From Candidatus Scatonaster coprocaballi (GTDB taxonomy: Bacteria > Bacillota > Clostridia > Saccharofermentanales > Saccharofermentanaceae), in contig JAGHVD010000035.1 of NCBI GenBank assembly GCA_018064475.1, positions 1-62,777 of the forward strand: a stretch of 62,777 bases of DNA, given 5' to 3'. Position numbers and translations under genes: made by a program. Of the stretch, positions 1 to 8,479 are shown one piece after another (the stretch's first letter is position 1; every line of letters starts with the position of its first letter). The notes beneath the pieces were generated by a model, which saw only the letters and a program-made list of their open reading frames with translations, did not search any database and had not been told where the DNA came from.

Positions 1-1640
1 AAATCAAGGTAAAGATACTGGTGTGTTGGCGATTTTACGTGAGCTGGATTTGGCGATTTTAGCTGGTCCCGCAGTGGCTATTTTAGCTGGTCGCTAACAC
101 CTTGCAGGCTTCTTCTAATCTTTGGTCGGAATAAGTGGAAGCCAATTTGAGGATAGAATGGACCGTTCGGTAATGTTGTTGTTCTACATTGGAGCTGGCA
201 AATATCCTGTAGATTACTTCATATACGTTCGGTCCTTTGTTCTTTGCCCAATTGAGATATCTAGTGCTGTTCCACTCTCCGTATGCATTGCTGTGAGGCG
301 GCATATCAGTCGGTATCGTAGAATAGGCGCCAATCTTGTTCCAGAGAAGTTCATGGTCACTCAATACATTTTTGTTGTAAAGAATTGTTAGGTGATGTGA
401 AGTAATCTTCAACGTTACTTCCTTACCCAGATACTGATATGGAACGGAGTAGTAGTTCTTCTGGTATGCAACATGGGAATTCGATTGAACAATTGCCGTT
501 CTATAGGTTGCTAGTTCGTACCGTCTTACAGGTAATGGTCTTAACGTTGATTTCTCAAGCTCGTTGAATACGGAACGCCTTGTTCCTTCTTTCTTCTGAA
601 AAGGTTTGTTATTAAATCGTTCAACCTCAAGAAGTAACTGATCGTTATATTCATCGATAGAGAAGAATTGACAATTGCGCAGTCTGCCGATTACGTCTTT
701 CTCAAACTGATATACGAGGTTCTCTACTTGATTCTTATCTCTCGGTGATCTGACTCTTGCAGGAACAACAACTGTTCCATAGTATTCGGCCATATCCTGA
801 TAAGTGCTGTTAACAACAAGTTCGTCGCGTGTATGCTTAGTTATTCCGGTCTTAAGGTTATCGGGTGTAAGAATGGTTGTAACACCACCAAAGAACTCAT
901 ACATCTTAATATGGCATTGAATCCAACTTGGCAGTTTCATGTCAGCTGTAACGTAAGCAAAACCCAATCCACTGAACGGCAGAACTGCTGCAAACAACCA
1001 GCCATACACTTTTTCTCCCGAATCGGGATCCTGCCAATATGGGCGTACACCTGCCCAGTCTACCTCTATTTGCTCGCCGGCTTTATGTTGGATAATGTCT
1101 TTGAATCCGGTTGTCTTCAGGTAATCGTTGAAGTGTTTCTTGAACTGGGTTAGCTGATACGGTTTCAATCCTGACAATCTGCAACTGTCTGAATACTCTT
1201 CCCATAAGAGCTGAAGTGTTACTCCGGGCTTTGCCAGTTCTTTCTTAAGTTGCTCAAAGTCAGGCATGTAGTATTCGTCTTCGACTTTGCGCCCTGAAGT
1301 CGGCGGGAATACTTCATTTACTTGAGCATCCGTGAGTATTTGAAGATCCTCAAAACCTAGTCCTGAATCTTCAATTCGTGCAACAGCAGCATTTACAGTA
1401 TTCCGAGATAGACCCAGAAAATCAGCAATTGCCCTGTTTGATTGCCCGGCTACTTTCAGCCGTGCGATTTCTTTGTAGTTTGGCATATGTGCCACCTCCA
1501 TTTGTTATTCGTTCTACTAGAACGTACAGACATTATATCTGCCAGAGGTGTGGCACTGTGTTAGCGACGGATGTGGCGCAGTAATTACCGATTTTTGTGG
1601 CGCAAGAATTAGCGACGACTTGGCGCTAAAGAGCCGCCAT
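1..1640 (-). mobile_element. IS21-family insertion element, one end beyond or near the window edge
   Basis: The element contains istA on the minus strand. Both flanks carry short, spaced direct repeats of the kind found at IS21 ends. At 1540-1630 the plus strand repeats a GTGGCGCA-type core followed by a TTAGCGA-type core. At 25-105 it repeats TGGCGATTTTA and TTTTAGCTGGTC. No istB helper ATPase is visible between the istA stop at 83 and base 1. Either istB lies left of the window or this copy has lost it; the repeats directly behind istA favour loss. The exact termini and target duplication cannot be fixed from here. Confidence 0.7.
83..1486 (-). CDS. istA: IS21-family transposase IstA
   Basis: This 467-residue protein is the DDE-type transposase of IS21 elements. 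The N-terminus (MPNYKEIARLKVAGQSNRAI) is the helix-turn-helix that binds the element ends. The middle holds the rve-type integrase core, with an EVDWAG segment carrying the first catalytic Asp and a TPDNLKTG segment carrying the second. The third acidic residue is probably in the RDKNQVENLV segment. The start at 1486 is preferred over an in-frame ATG at 1501 because GGAGG sits about 7 bases before it. The gene looks intact, so the protein could be active, but IS21 transposition normally also needs IstB, which is not seen. Confidence 0.92.
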   Translation of the reverse strand: MPNYKEIARLKVAGQSNRAIADFLGLSRNTVNAAVARIEDSGLGFEDLQILTDAQVNEVFPPTSGRKVEDEYYMPDFEQLKKELAKPGVTLQLLWEEYSDSCRLSGLKPYQLTQFKKHFNDYLKTTGFKDIIQHKAGEQIEVDWAGVRPYWQDPDSGEKVYGWLFAAVLPFSGLGFAYVTADMKLPSWIQCHIKMYEFFGGVTTILTPDNLKTGITKHTRDELVVNSTYQDMAEYYGTVVVPARVRSPRDKNQVENLVYQFEKDVIGRLRNCQFFSIDEYNDQLLLEVERFNNKPFQKKEGTRRSVFNELEKSTLRPLPVRRYELATYRTAIVQSNSHVAYQKNYYSVPYQYLGKEVTLKITSHHLTILYNKNVLSDHELLWNKIGAYSTIPTDMPPHSNAYGEWNSTRYLNWAKNKGPNVYEVIYRIFASSNVEQQHYRTVHSILKLASTYSDQRLEEACKVLATS

Positions 1641-1915
1641 ATTCAATCAGATAAATGCTGATAATGTGAGTGCATTCCGAAAATTTATTCAAGTGTGTGC
1701 ACTGTATAGTGGGCAGATGGTAAATTATGATAGTATATCCAGAGATATTGGGGTTTCTGCTGTAACAATAAAAAATTGGTGTTCAATTCTCGAGGCATCT
1801 TATATTATACATTTCCTTGAACCGGACAGTAATAATCTTGGAAGAACTGTTGTAAAAACTCCTAAATTGTATTTTGTTGATTCCGGATTGATGTGCTATT
1901 TGCTACGACTAGGAC
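1639..1915 (+). pseudogene. C-terminal fragment of a DUF4143 (AAA_14-type) ATPase, broken at both ends
   Basis: The readable frame matches the DUF4143 domain that follows the ATPase core in AAA_14 proteins: a winged-helix segment (YDSISRDIGVSAVTIKNW), then an LEASYIIHFLEP segment and a KTPKLYFVDSGLMCYLL segment. The whole ATPase core is missing. The fragment abuts the end of the IS21 element on the left and runs into IS3-derived DNA at about 1915 on the right, where the protein turns into unrelated residues. It is a gene remnant caught between two insertion sequences. Confidence 0.7.
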
Positions 1916-2181
1916 CTTGCACATCTTTATCACGGGATATTCCTTGCGGTACTTCTTGATCGCTTCGTACTTCATTCGCGGGGTTGCATAAAGATGTGCA
2001 GGGACTTATTTAATATTTCTATATCCTCTTGGGCTTCTGCCAGCTTCTTTCTCTGGGTTTCCAGCTCTGCTTCCTTTTCTTTCTCTTTTGCTGTCTTTGT
2101 TGCTGATTTTTCGGATTCCAAGATATATGCTGCGATCTGTTCTCTCATTTCCGGAGTGTACTTTTCGTTTCTTCTAGCCAT
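1911..2181 (-). pseudogene. IS3-family transposase remnant (OrfA with internal deletion plus OrfB start)
   Basis: A 69-residue minus-strand frame at 1972-2181 begins MARRNEKYTPEMREQIAAYI, which resembles IS3-type OrfA. It jumps early into the terminal coiled coil (EAELETQRKKLAEAQEDIEI), so most of the helix-turn-helix domain is gone. Just downstream an OrfB-like start (MKYEAIKKYRKEYPVIKMCK) is legible from about 1976 but stops at about 1911 where DUF4143 DNA begins. It is non-functional. Confidence 0.65.
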
Positions 2182-2247
2182 TTACAATTCCTTTCCAGAT
2201 GCTGATGGAATTATATCCGACTATACATTTTTCGCCGCAGTCCACTC

Positions 2248-2306
2248 TTGACTAATTAAAATATGCATACTACAATGTATCAAAACGATATATCAAATTG
2301 ATACAT
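2248..2306 (+). promoter_or_regulatory. Promoter with overlapping PadR-type operator
   Basis: A near-consensus sigma-A promoter is present: TTGACT at 2248-2253, a 17-base spacer, and TACAAT at 2271-2276. A perfect inverted repeat, ATGTATCAA at 2275-2283 and TTGATACAT at 2298-2306, starts inside the -10 box. A smaller palindrome (TATCAAATTGATA, 2291-2303) lies inside it. PadR proteins often bind ATGT...ACAT repeats, and a PadR gene is second in the operon, so autorepression is the simplest reading. Confidence 0.75.
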
Positions 2307-2318
2307 AAAGGAGATGTA

Positions 2319-2789
2319 ATGAAGAGAGCGATTATATATTATTCATTAAGTGGCAATACAAAAGAAGCAGCAGAGTATATGTCTCAAAAGCTAAATTTGG
2401 ACTTATATAGAATTGAACCGACCAAACCAATGCCTCATAAAATGGGGAAACAAATGTTGATAGGTGGAATGCAGTCAACTTTTGGTATGACACCCAAAAT
2501 TAAAGGGGTACCAGAAAATATTGATGTATATGACGAAATAATCATAGGAACGCCTATCTGGGCCGGAAAGGCTGCTTCACCAATCAATTCTCTTTTGAAA
2601 TATGCTGATATAGCAGATAAAGTTGTTGCAGTATTTACTTTTAGTGGCGGTGGAGATAATGAGAAGTGTATTTCCAACCTGGCGAAAAAACTTAAAAATA
2701 TGAGAAGGAGTGTCGCGCTTGCAGATAAATCAAACGAGGCGTTTAGCAAAAATCATGAAAAGCTGGATGAATTCATGGAGGGCATCTAA
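2319..2789 (+). CDS. Flavodoxin
   Basis: This 156-residue single-domain flavodoxin is a cytosolic FMN electron carrier. The N-terminal strand MKRAIIYYSLSGNTKEAAEY carries the phosphate-binding loop (SLSGNT). The stretch EIIIGTPIWAGKAASPINSL is the usual second FMN contact region, and FTFSGGGDNE follows before the last helix. The start at 2319 is chosen for AAAGGAG directly upstream; an upstream TTG at 2298 lies within the operator. The stop touches the GTG of the PadR gene, so the two are probably co-translated. With the ferredoxin-type membrane protein downstream it suggests a regulated low-potential electron-transfer module. The partner enzyme is unknown. Confidence 0.85.
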   Translation: MKRAIIYYSLSGNTKEAAEYMSQKLNLDLYRIEPTKPMPHKMGKQMLIGGMQSTFGMTPKIKGVPENIDVYDEIIIGTPIWAGKAASPINSLLKYADIADKVVAVFTFSGGGDNEKCISNLAKKLKNMRRSVALADKSNEAFSKNHEKLDEFMEGI

Positions 2790-3341
2790 GTGGCAAAGGA
2801 TAGAAAAATAGATATGGTTATCTTAGGCCTGTTATCTCATAATCCATTAACAGGATATGATATCAAAAAACAGATTGACGGAGGAATTCGCTTTTTCTGG
2901 AAAGGGAGTTTTGGAAGCATATATCCGGCTTTAGCTTCCTTAGAAGAATCTGGCTTGATACAAAAGGCAGAGAATGTTAAGAACGAATCAGGCAGAGAGA
3001 GGATTTATTATGAAATTACGGATGCAGGCAGAGAAAAGCTTAGGATATGGCTGTCAGATTCTAAATCCGTAAACGATCTGAAATATGAAATGCTTCTTAA
3101 AGTTTTTTTCGGGGGAGCAACTGACAATGAGATGTCTATTGCAACAATAGAAGAGTTTGAAAAGGAGATTTCAAGAGATCTTGCAGTGTTACAGGTATAT
3201 AAGAATAATCTTTCACATGTATTAGACCAAAGAGATCACCTCTTTTTCTATCTGACGGTGTCATTTGGTGTTGAAACCTATGAAGGATATCTGCGTTGGT
3301 GTCAGGATGCAAAAAAACTTCTTGTAGAAAGGACGGATTGA
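2790..3341 (+). CDS. PadR-family transcriptional regulator
   Basis: The protein has 183 residues. The N-terminal winged helix (DMVILGLLSHNPLTGYDIKK, then GSIYPALASLEESGLI and a beta-wing containing RERIYYEITDAGREKL) is classic PadR/Vir-type. A C-terminal helical dimerisation part fills residues 100-180. GTG is used as start, immediately after the flavodoxin stop. The inverted repeat over the operon promoter at 2275-2306 is its likely binding site. The inducing signal is unknown; the neighbouring redox genes suggest oxidative, electron-acceptor or xenobiotic stress, which is inference. Confidence 0.88.
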   Translation: MAKDRKIDMVILGLLSHNPLTGYDIKKQIDGGIRFFWKGSFGSIYPALASLEESGLIQKAENVKNESGRERIYYEITDAGREKLRIWLSDSKSVNDLKYEMLLKVFFGGATDNEMSIATIEEFEKEISRDLAVLQVYKNNLSHVLDQRDHLFFYLTVSFGVETYEGYLRWCQDAKKLLVERTD

Positions 3342-3345
3342 TATA

Positions 3346-4092
3346 ATGAAAAGACAGAAAATCCGCAGAGCACTGCTGTTAATCTCATTTTTGTTATTCC
3401 CAGTTACAATATGGTATTTTTCACCATATCTGATTATTCAGGCTGCATCAGAACATATCATGAACGGTAGTTTTATTGTGTTTTGTACGATGTTTCTTGC
3501 ATCCATATTTCTGGGCAGAGCATGGTGCGGTTATCTGTGTCCGGCAGGCGGATTGCAGGAATGTGCAGCTATGGCGAATGACAGACCGGCAAAACAGGGT
3601 TGGCGCAATAATATTAAGTATGTGATCTGGGTAATCTGGATAGCAGCAATAGTAATCACTTTTGTTCTCGGAAAAAATGATGTAACCATTGATTTCTTAT
3701 ATATGACAGACCATGGAATTTCTGTAACAGAGATATACAATTATATTATTTATTACGGAGTGATTCTTCTGCTTGTTGCCCCAGCGTTAATTCATGGAAA
3801 AAGAGCGGCGTGTCATTATATTTGCTGGATGGCACCATTTATGGTAATTGGTTCCAAGATTGGCCAGATTTTGCATCTTCCGCAGCTCCATATGCAGGCT
3901 GATAGGTCAAAATGTATTTCCTGTAAGAAATGCAGCAAAGCCTGTCCAATGGGACTGGCTGTAGATGAGATGGTTACAAAGAATATGAATGGTAAGTGTT
4001 CTGAATGTATTCAGTGTGGTGCGTGTGCTGATGTGTGTCCAAAAGGAGTGATTAGGTATTCCTTTAAAAATATGACAGCCGATAAGAAATAA
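3346..4092 (+). CDS. Membrane-bound 4Fe-4S ferredoxin (NapH/CcoG-like)
   Basis: This 248-residue integral membrane protein has four or five hydrophobic helices (about residues 8-30, 42-60, 87-108, 130-150 and 160-175). A cytoplasmic tail follows with two ferredoxin-type [4Fe-4S] motifs: CISCKKCSKACP and CSECIQCGACADVCP. A WCGYLCPAG motif in the second helix and CHYICWMAP in a later loop are the CxxxCP pattern of NapH/RdxA-type proteins. Such proteins pass electrons across or along the membrane. Being operonic with a flavodoxin suggests exchange between the two. It begins 4 bases after the padR stop and is followed by a terminator at 4163. Confidence 0.85.
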   Translation: MKRQKIRRALLLISFLLFPVTIWYFSPYLIIQAASEHIMNGSFIVFCTMFLASIFLGRAWCGYLCPAGGLQECAAMANDRPAKQGWRNNIKYVIWVIWIAAIVITFVLGKNDVTIDFLYMTDHGISVTEIYNYIIYYGVILLLVAPALIHGKRAACHYICWMAPFMVIGSKIGQILHLPQLHMQADRSKCISCKKCSKACPMGLAVDEMVTKNMNGKCSECIQCGACADVCPKGVIRYSFKNMTADKK

Positions 4093-4162
4093 TCTCTTAT
4101 GCTAATTTAGTTGTTACAACCCGACTACCCTAAGGTTTTAGCATAAACCTTTCTGACATGTT

Positions 4163-4201
4163 CCCTCAGGTCACTTTCGTGACTTGAGGGTTCTCTTTTT
4201 G
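4163..4201 (+). terminator. Rho-independent terminator
   Basis: A GC-rich stem (CCCTCAGGTCAC pairing with GTGACTTGAGGG, loop TTTC) runs from 4163 to 4190 and is followed by TTCTCTTTTT. It closes the flavodoxin-padR-ferredoxin operon. Confidence 0.85.
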
Positions 4202-4209
4202 TGCAGGAT

Positions 4210-4223
4210 ATGACTAAAGTCAT
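4210..4223 (+). promoter_or_regulatory. Palindrome upstream of the ABC exporter operon
   Basis: ATGACTAAAGTCAT is a perfect inverted repeat with 6-base arms, about 85 bases before the ATP-binding protein start. NarL/LiaR-type response regulators bind sites of this general size, and the operon ends in such a regulator, so this could be its autoregulatory site. No strong -35/-10 pair is visible here; the best is TTGAAT at 4255 with a weak -10. Confidence 0.35.
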
Positions 4224-4308
4224 GTTCAAAATATGTCAAAAGGCAGATTTGTAATTGAATTCCAAGTTATAGAATCGTAAATGTAAAACACGTTAAGGAG
4301 ATTCAGTT

Positions 4309-5067
4309 ATGAATACAGTAGTTAAGTTAGAAGGACTTATTAAGAAATATGATAATAAACCAGTAGTTGATGGCCTGACACTTGAAATTAAGGAGGGTGA
4401 AATCTTTGGGCTTCTTGGTCCTAACGGAGCTGGTAAGTCAACAACAATGAATATGATCTGTTCACTTCTTAAACCAACTGCAGGAAATATCGAACTTTTT
4501 GGAATGGATGTTAAGAAGGACTCGAAAAAGCTTAAGCCGCTCATAGGTTACATCCCACAGGATCTGGCAATTTACGGTAACCTTAAGGCTTGGGAGAACG
4601 TTGAACTTTTCACATCACTTTACGATGTAAAGGGTAAAGACTTAAAGGTAGCAGTGGATAGCGCATTAGAGTTTGTTGAACTTACAGACAGACGTAATTC
4701 ATACGCTAAGACATTCTCAGGTGGTATGAAAAGAAGACTTAATATCGCATGTGCTCTTGGTCACAAGCCTAAGCTTCTTATCTTTGATGAACCTACAGTA
4801 GGTATCGACCCACAGTCCAGAAACTTCATACTCGAGAGAATTAAGAAAGCTAATAGTGATGGTACGACAGTTATCTATACCAGCCACTATATGGAAGAAG
4901 TCGAAGCAATCTGTACAAGAATTGCAATCATGGATAACGGCAAGATTATTGCGATTGGCACTAAGGAAGAACTTAAGAATCTGGTTCGTAAGTCACCAGA
5001 TGATGACATCTCACTTGAGCAGGTATTCCTCACACTTACTGGAAAGACACTTAGAGATTATGTTTGA
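4309..5067 (+). CDS. ABC transporter ATP-binding protein (ABC-2 exporter)
   Basis: This 252-residue nucleotide-binding domain has Walker A LLGPNGAGKSTT near residue 40, Q-loop IPQDL near 85, signature FSGGMKRRLNIA near 135, and Walker B LLIFDEPTVGIDPQ near 155, followed by an H-loop YTSHYMEE. The signature and the DPQSR segment match exporters of the DrrA/NatA and antimicrobial-peptide resistance type. Two ABC-2 permeases follow at once, then a sensor kinase and regulator, so the five genes form one transport-plus-sensing unit. The SD TTAAGGAGATTC precedes the ATG. Confidence 0.92.
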   Translation: MNTVVKLEGLIKKYDNKPVVDGLTLEIKEGEIFGLLGPNGAGKSTTMNMICSLLKPTAGNIELFGMDVKKDSKKLKPLIGYIPQDLAIYGNLKAWENVELFTSLYDVKGKDLKVAVDSALEFVELTDRRNSYAKTFSGGMKRRLNIACALGHKPKLLIFDEPTVGIDPQSRNFILERIKKANSDGTTVIYTSHYMEEVEAICTRIAIMDNGKIIAIGTKEELKNLVRKSPDDDISLEQVFLTLTGKTLRDYV

Positions 5068-5078
5068 GGGTTAAGTAA

Positions 5079-6149
5079 ATGAATAAGTTATTTGTAATAA
5101 TCAAGAATTATCTGAAACTTATCTTTCGTAATAAGGTCATGATAATCGTTGTACCAGTTGCGACAGTATTAGTAGTTGCAGCTTTGGCAAATGCCTTTCA
5201 TACACTTCTTGATTCCGCTGAAGAAGTCACAGACTTTAAGATGGGATACGAGATGTCAGACAGCAGTAGATATGCAATTCTCGAGAATATTCTGGTGGAT
5301 AGTTTCAATAAGGAAGGTGTGACTGCCCAATCTTACAAGGATAGTAATCCTGAAGAACTCATCCAGAATGGTGAAGTCGATGTTTTCGTTAACTTTGATA
5401 AAGATTCTTATCACATCTATGGCGATGACAAGAAAGAGATGCAGACAAGAATCGTTCAGTATGTTCTTTTTAATGTTGATAAGAATATGGAAATCGGACT
5501 GATGAGTTCAAAAGTAGATGTGAAGACATCAACTATTGAGTCAATCAAGTTCTCAGAAGCTGAAAACTACTACGGAATTATTGAGATTGTTTATTTCTTA
5601 AGTCTATGTGTTGTTTTCTTGAGTTTTATCTTCCAGACAGAACGTCAGAGCCATATAGGAATCAGATTCCGCGTGGGAAATGCTGGAAGCTTTATTAGAT
5701 ACATGTCAAAGTATATTTCATGTCTTATTATCGCAATTCTTGTTCAGGTTATTCTTGTAAGTGTAATTGTTATGAATTTCTTTGAAGTATCGATGGGAAA
5801 TGCACTCGTGTTCTACGGAATCCTTGCACTAACAGCTATCGCATTTACTGCATATGGTTTGGTATTCTTCCTCCTCTTTAAGAACATGGCTGTTTCAATT
5901 GGACTTTTGTTCATGACACTTTGGTTTGCAGGTTTTGTAGGTGGAACTTTTGAGACATATATGTATTCAGTTGTGCCTGAAACAATAAAGAGATTATCTC
6001 CTTTGTACTATGTTAACAGAACATTAGTTGAAACTTCTGTAAATGGCAGCAGCAGTATGCTTGGCTCATGTATTGGTGTTCTGCTTGGTATGACAGCAGT
6101 TTGTATTCCTTTGGGAATTCTCATTACATCTTGTAAGAAAGAGGTATAA
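5079..6149 (+). CDS. ABC-2 type transporter permease (first)
   Basis: The protein has 356 residues. One N-terminal helix (about 18-40) is followed by an extracellular domain of about 130 residues and then five C-terminal helices (about 172-350). This is the ABC2_membrane_3 arrangement of exporters for drugs, peptides or lipids. It starts 11 bases after the ATPase stop and ends 3 bases before the second permease. The substrate cannot be read from the sequence. Confidence 0.85.
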   Translation: MNKLFVIIKNYLKLIFRNKVMIIVVPVATVLVVAALANAFHTLLDSAEEVTDFKMGYEMSDSSRYAILENILVDSFNKEGVTAQSYKDSNPEELIQNGEVDVFVNFDKDSYHIYGDDKKEMQTRIVQYVLFNVDKNMEIGLMSSKVDVKTSTIESIKFSEAENYYGIIEIVYFLSLCVVFLSFIFQTERQSHIGIRFRVGNAGSFIRYMSKYISCLIIAILVQVILVSVIVMNFFEVSMGNALVFYGILALTAIAFTAYGLVFFLLFKNMAVSIGLLFMTLWFAGFVGGTFETYMYSVVPETIKRLSPLYYVNRTLVETSVNGSSSMLGSCIGVLLGMTAVCIPLGILITSCKKEV

Positions 6150-6152
6150 GTT

Positions 6153-7307
6153 ATGTTAAATAATGCTCTTAGAATGGCAAAATCTACAGCAAAACTCCTC
6201 CTTAGAAATAAAGCTTTCCTGGTTGTTGGTATCTTAATTCCACTCATTGCTACAGTCTGCATGAATCTGTGGAATAACATGGATAAGCAAGAGAAGAAAG
6301 ATGAAGTCTATGAACTTGAGTCAATGAATACACAGATTGCTTATCAGGTGGATTTCTATCGTTACCCAGTTAAAGTTTACGACAAGATATATAACGAAGA
6401 ATCAAAGAACTTTTGTGATAATCTTGACGCTGCTGGTGTTTTTCAGATTTTTAGAGTGGATGTAAGTAATGTTTCAGAAGATGAAATCATGGACAGTGTT
6501 AAATTCACTCCAAAGAATGACAAGGTTGGTGCAATTATTGTTCTTGAAGATAATTTTAGCGATAGCACTATCTATGAGATTGGAGAAGATGACAGATTTG
6601 ATCTTCTTGTTAATTCCTTTGAGTTAGCTGTGATAAATCATAATGCAGTAAGTGGCGATTCGGTAGTTACATATGTATCAGTAAAATCAGATGATGACAT
6701 TGATTACTATGAGACAAGAACAGTTGGTTATTGCATCGCAATTGCGACTATTGCATTCGTGTTCGGAGGAGTACTGGTTCTTGGTACAATCCTTCAGGAA
6801 AACCAGGATCATGTATATTCAAGAATCCTTCTTACAAAGGCGAATAAGGCTAGCTATCTTTTGTCAAAGATTTTCCTTGTTATTGGAACCTCACTTTTCC
6901 AGGCGATTGTTATGCTTCTTGCATTCGTACTTTTCGTAAGGGCAGATATTGGAATTACAGTTTTCCAGTTCTTCATCGTAGTATTCCTGGAGGGTCTCAT
7001 CTTTAATCTCTTAAGCGTATGTACAGGATTGTTCTGTAAGTCAATGGCAGGAAGTGCTTTCCTATCTTTTGTAATATGGAGTCTCTCAGCTTTGCTTTCT
7101 GGTTCATATTTTGATATCAGTGGAGCTAGTGAGACATATAGAAAAGTAGCTCTTCTTATGCCAGAACGATGGGCACTCTTCTCAGTATCAAGATTCCAGA
7201 ATGGAAATAGCAGCGGATATTCATTAATGCTTTGTGCTACTCTTGCTTATTTGGTTATAATATTCGTAATTGGAATACTTGGTCTTAAGCTCAACGATGA
7301 AGAGTAA
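6153..7307 (+). CDS. ABC-2 type transporter permease (second)
   Basis: This 384-residue protein has the same layout as the preceding permease: an N-terminal helix at about 18-38, a long acidic external domain to about residue 185, then five or six helices. The two permeases are diverged paralogues that would form a heterodimer with two copies of the ATPase. The stop is close to the GTG start of the histidine kinase. Confidence 0.85.
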   Translation: MLNNALRMAKSTAKLLLRNKAFLVVGILIPLIATVCMNLWNNMDKQEKKDEVYELESMNTQIAYQVDFYRYPVKVYDKIYNEESKNFCDNLDAAGVFQIFRVDVSNVSEDEIMDSVKFTPKNDKVGAIIVLEDNFSDSTIYEIGEDDRFDLLVNSFELAVINHNAVSGDSVVTYVSVKSDDDIDYYETRTVGYCIAIATIAFVFGGVLVLGTILQENQDHVYSRILLTKANKASYLLSKIFLVIGTSLFQAIVMLLAFVLFVRADIGITVFQFFIVVFLEGLIFNLLSVCTGLFCKSMAGSAFLSFVIWSLSALLSGSYFDISGASETYRKVALLMPERWALFSVSRFQNGNSSGYSLMLCATLAYLVIIFVIGILGLKLNDEE

Positions 7308-7318
7308 GAGGTTAATTA

Positions 7319-8479
7319 GTGGAAAGTCATCTTCGTAGTTTCTACTTCGTATTAGTAAAGTTTGTAGGAATCCTTAGTCTTGTTTGCTGGGGAATAATGC
7401 AGACACTCGATTCTACTGGATTGACTGGTGGTCAGTTTCTTCTTGGAGCATTATTTCTTCTTTGCTCTGTGATGACTGACATTGATATAAAACATCGTAA
7501 TTTATGGATTGTTGGAGAGGGAATACCGGCAGTGATTGCCGTATTCCTATTTCCTGTTATAGGAGTATATTTCGCAGGTATCGTTTTTCTTGATGCTGTC
7601 TCCAATCTTTCTGTTCTTTACTATCTTGGCTCATATCTGGTTCTGTTTTTGGCGTATTACAAGAATCTCAATACTGGATTATGTTTTCTGATTACTTCAT
7701 TTCTCTTCCTTTTGTATCTTCAGAACTATAAGATTATCGACTGGTATAAGAAGATAGTAGGTGAGAATATTGAGACAGAATCCCAGCTTAAATCTGATAT
7801 GGAACACAGTAATGTTGCTCACAAGAATGAGATGCGCGAATCAAGGCTCCGTCACGATAATGAGTTGCTTGAAGAGAAGGCGCGTATCTCGCAGGCTCTG
7901 CACGATAAGTTAGGTCATAGCATTAATGGTTCTTTGTATAAGCTGGAAGCTGTTAAAGTTCTTATGGATAAAAAGCCAGATGAGAGCCAGAAAATCTTAC
8001 AGGAAGTAATCGATAATCTTCGTGGCAGTATGGATGAGATTCGTGTCATTATTCGTAATGAACGACCAGATAAGAAGAGAATGGCTCTTAAGTCTTTGCA
8101 GGCACTCTGCAGTGAGTGTGAGGAGCAGTATAACATCAAAGCAACTTTGGATGTTCAGGCAGATGACAAGGAGATTTCAGAAAATATCTGGGATATTATT
8201 CTTGATAATGCCTTCGAAGCAGTGACAAATGCGTTAAAGTACTCTAAATGTACAGAGATAAGTATCAGCATTACAACACTTGGAGAAGTTGTACGATGTT
8301 TAATTAAGGATAATGGTAAAGGCTCTGAGAATGTTATAGACGGAATGGGTATTCAGGGCATGAAACAGAGAGTAAGAAATGTAAAAGGATATCTTGATAT
8401 TGAATCCATGGGTGGATTTACTATTAATATGATTCTTCCAATTAAGAAAACAGAGGGTGAAAACAATGGATCCAATTAA
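7319..8479 (+). CDS. Sensor histidine kinase, HisKA_3 (NarX/DesK/LiaS-type)
   Basis: The protein has 386 residues. Five or six short N-terminal membrane helices fill residues 8-142, with no sizeable extracellular domain. A coiled-coil linker (about 150-185) leads to the HisKA_3 dimerisation helix with the phospho-acceptor in SQALHDKLGHSINGSLYKLE, and then an ATPase domain (DNAFEAVTNALKYS, IKDNGKGSENVIDGMGIQGM). The absence of an external sensing domain is typical of kinases that sense membrane stress or transporter state. The start is a GTG with GAGG upstream. Its end overlaps the regulator gene. Confidence 0.88.
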   Translation: MESHLRSFYFVLVKFVGILSLVCWGIMQTLDSTGLTGGQFLLGALFLLCSVMTDIDIKHRNLWIVGEGIPAVIAVFLFPVIGVYFAGIVFLDAVSNLSVLYYLGSYLVLFLAYYKNLNTGLCFLITSFLFLLYLQNYKIIDWYKKIVGENIETESQLKSDMEHSNVAHKNEMRESRLRHDNELLEEKARISQALHDKLGHSINGSLYKLEAVKVLMDKKPDESQKILQEVIDNLRGSMDEIRVIIRNERPDKKRMALKSLQALCSECEEQYNIKATLDVQADDKEISENIWDIILDNAFEAVTNALKYSKCTEISISITTLGEVVRCLIKDNGKGSENVIDGMGIQGMKQRVRNVKGYLDIESMGGFTINMILPIKKTEGENNGSN

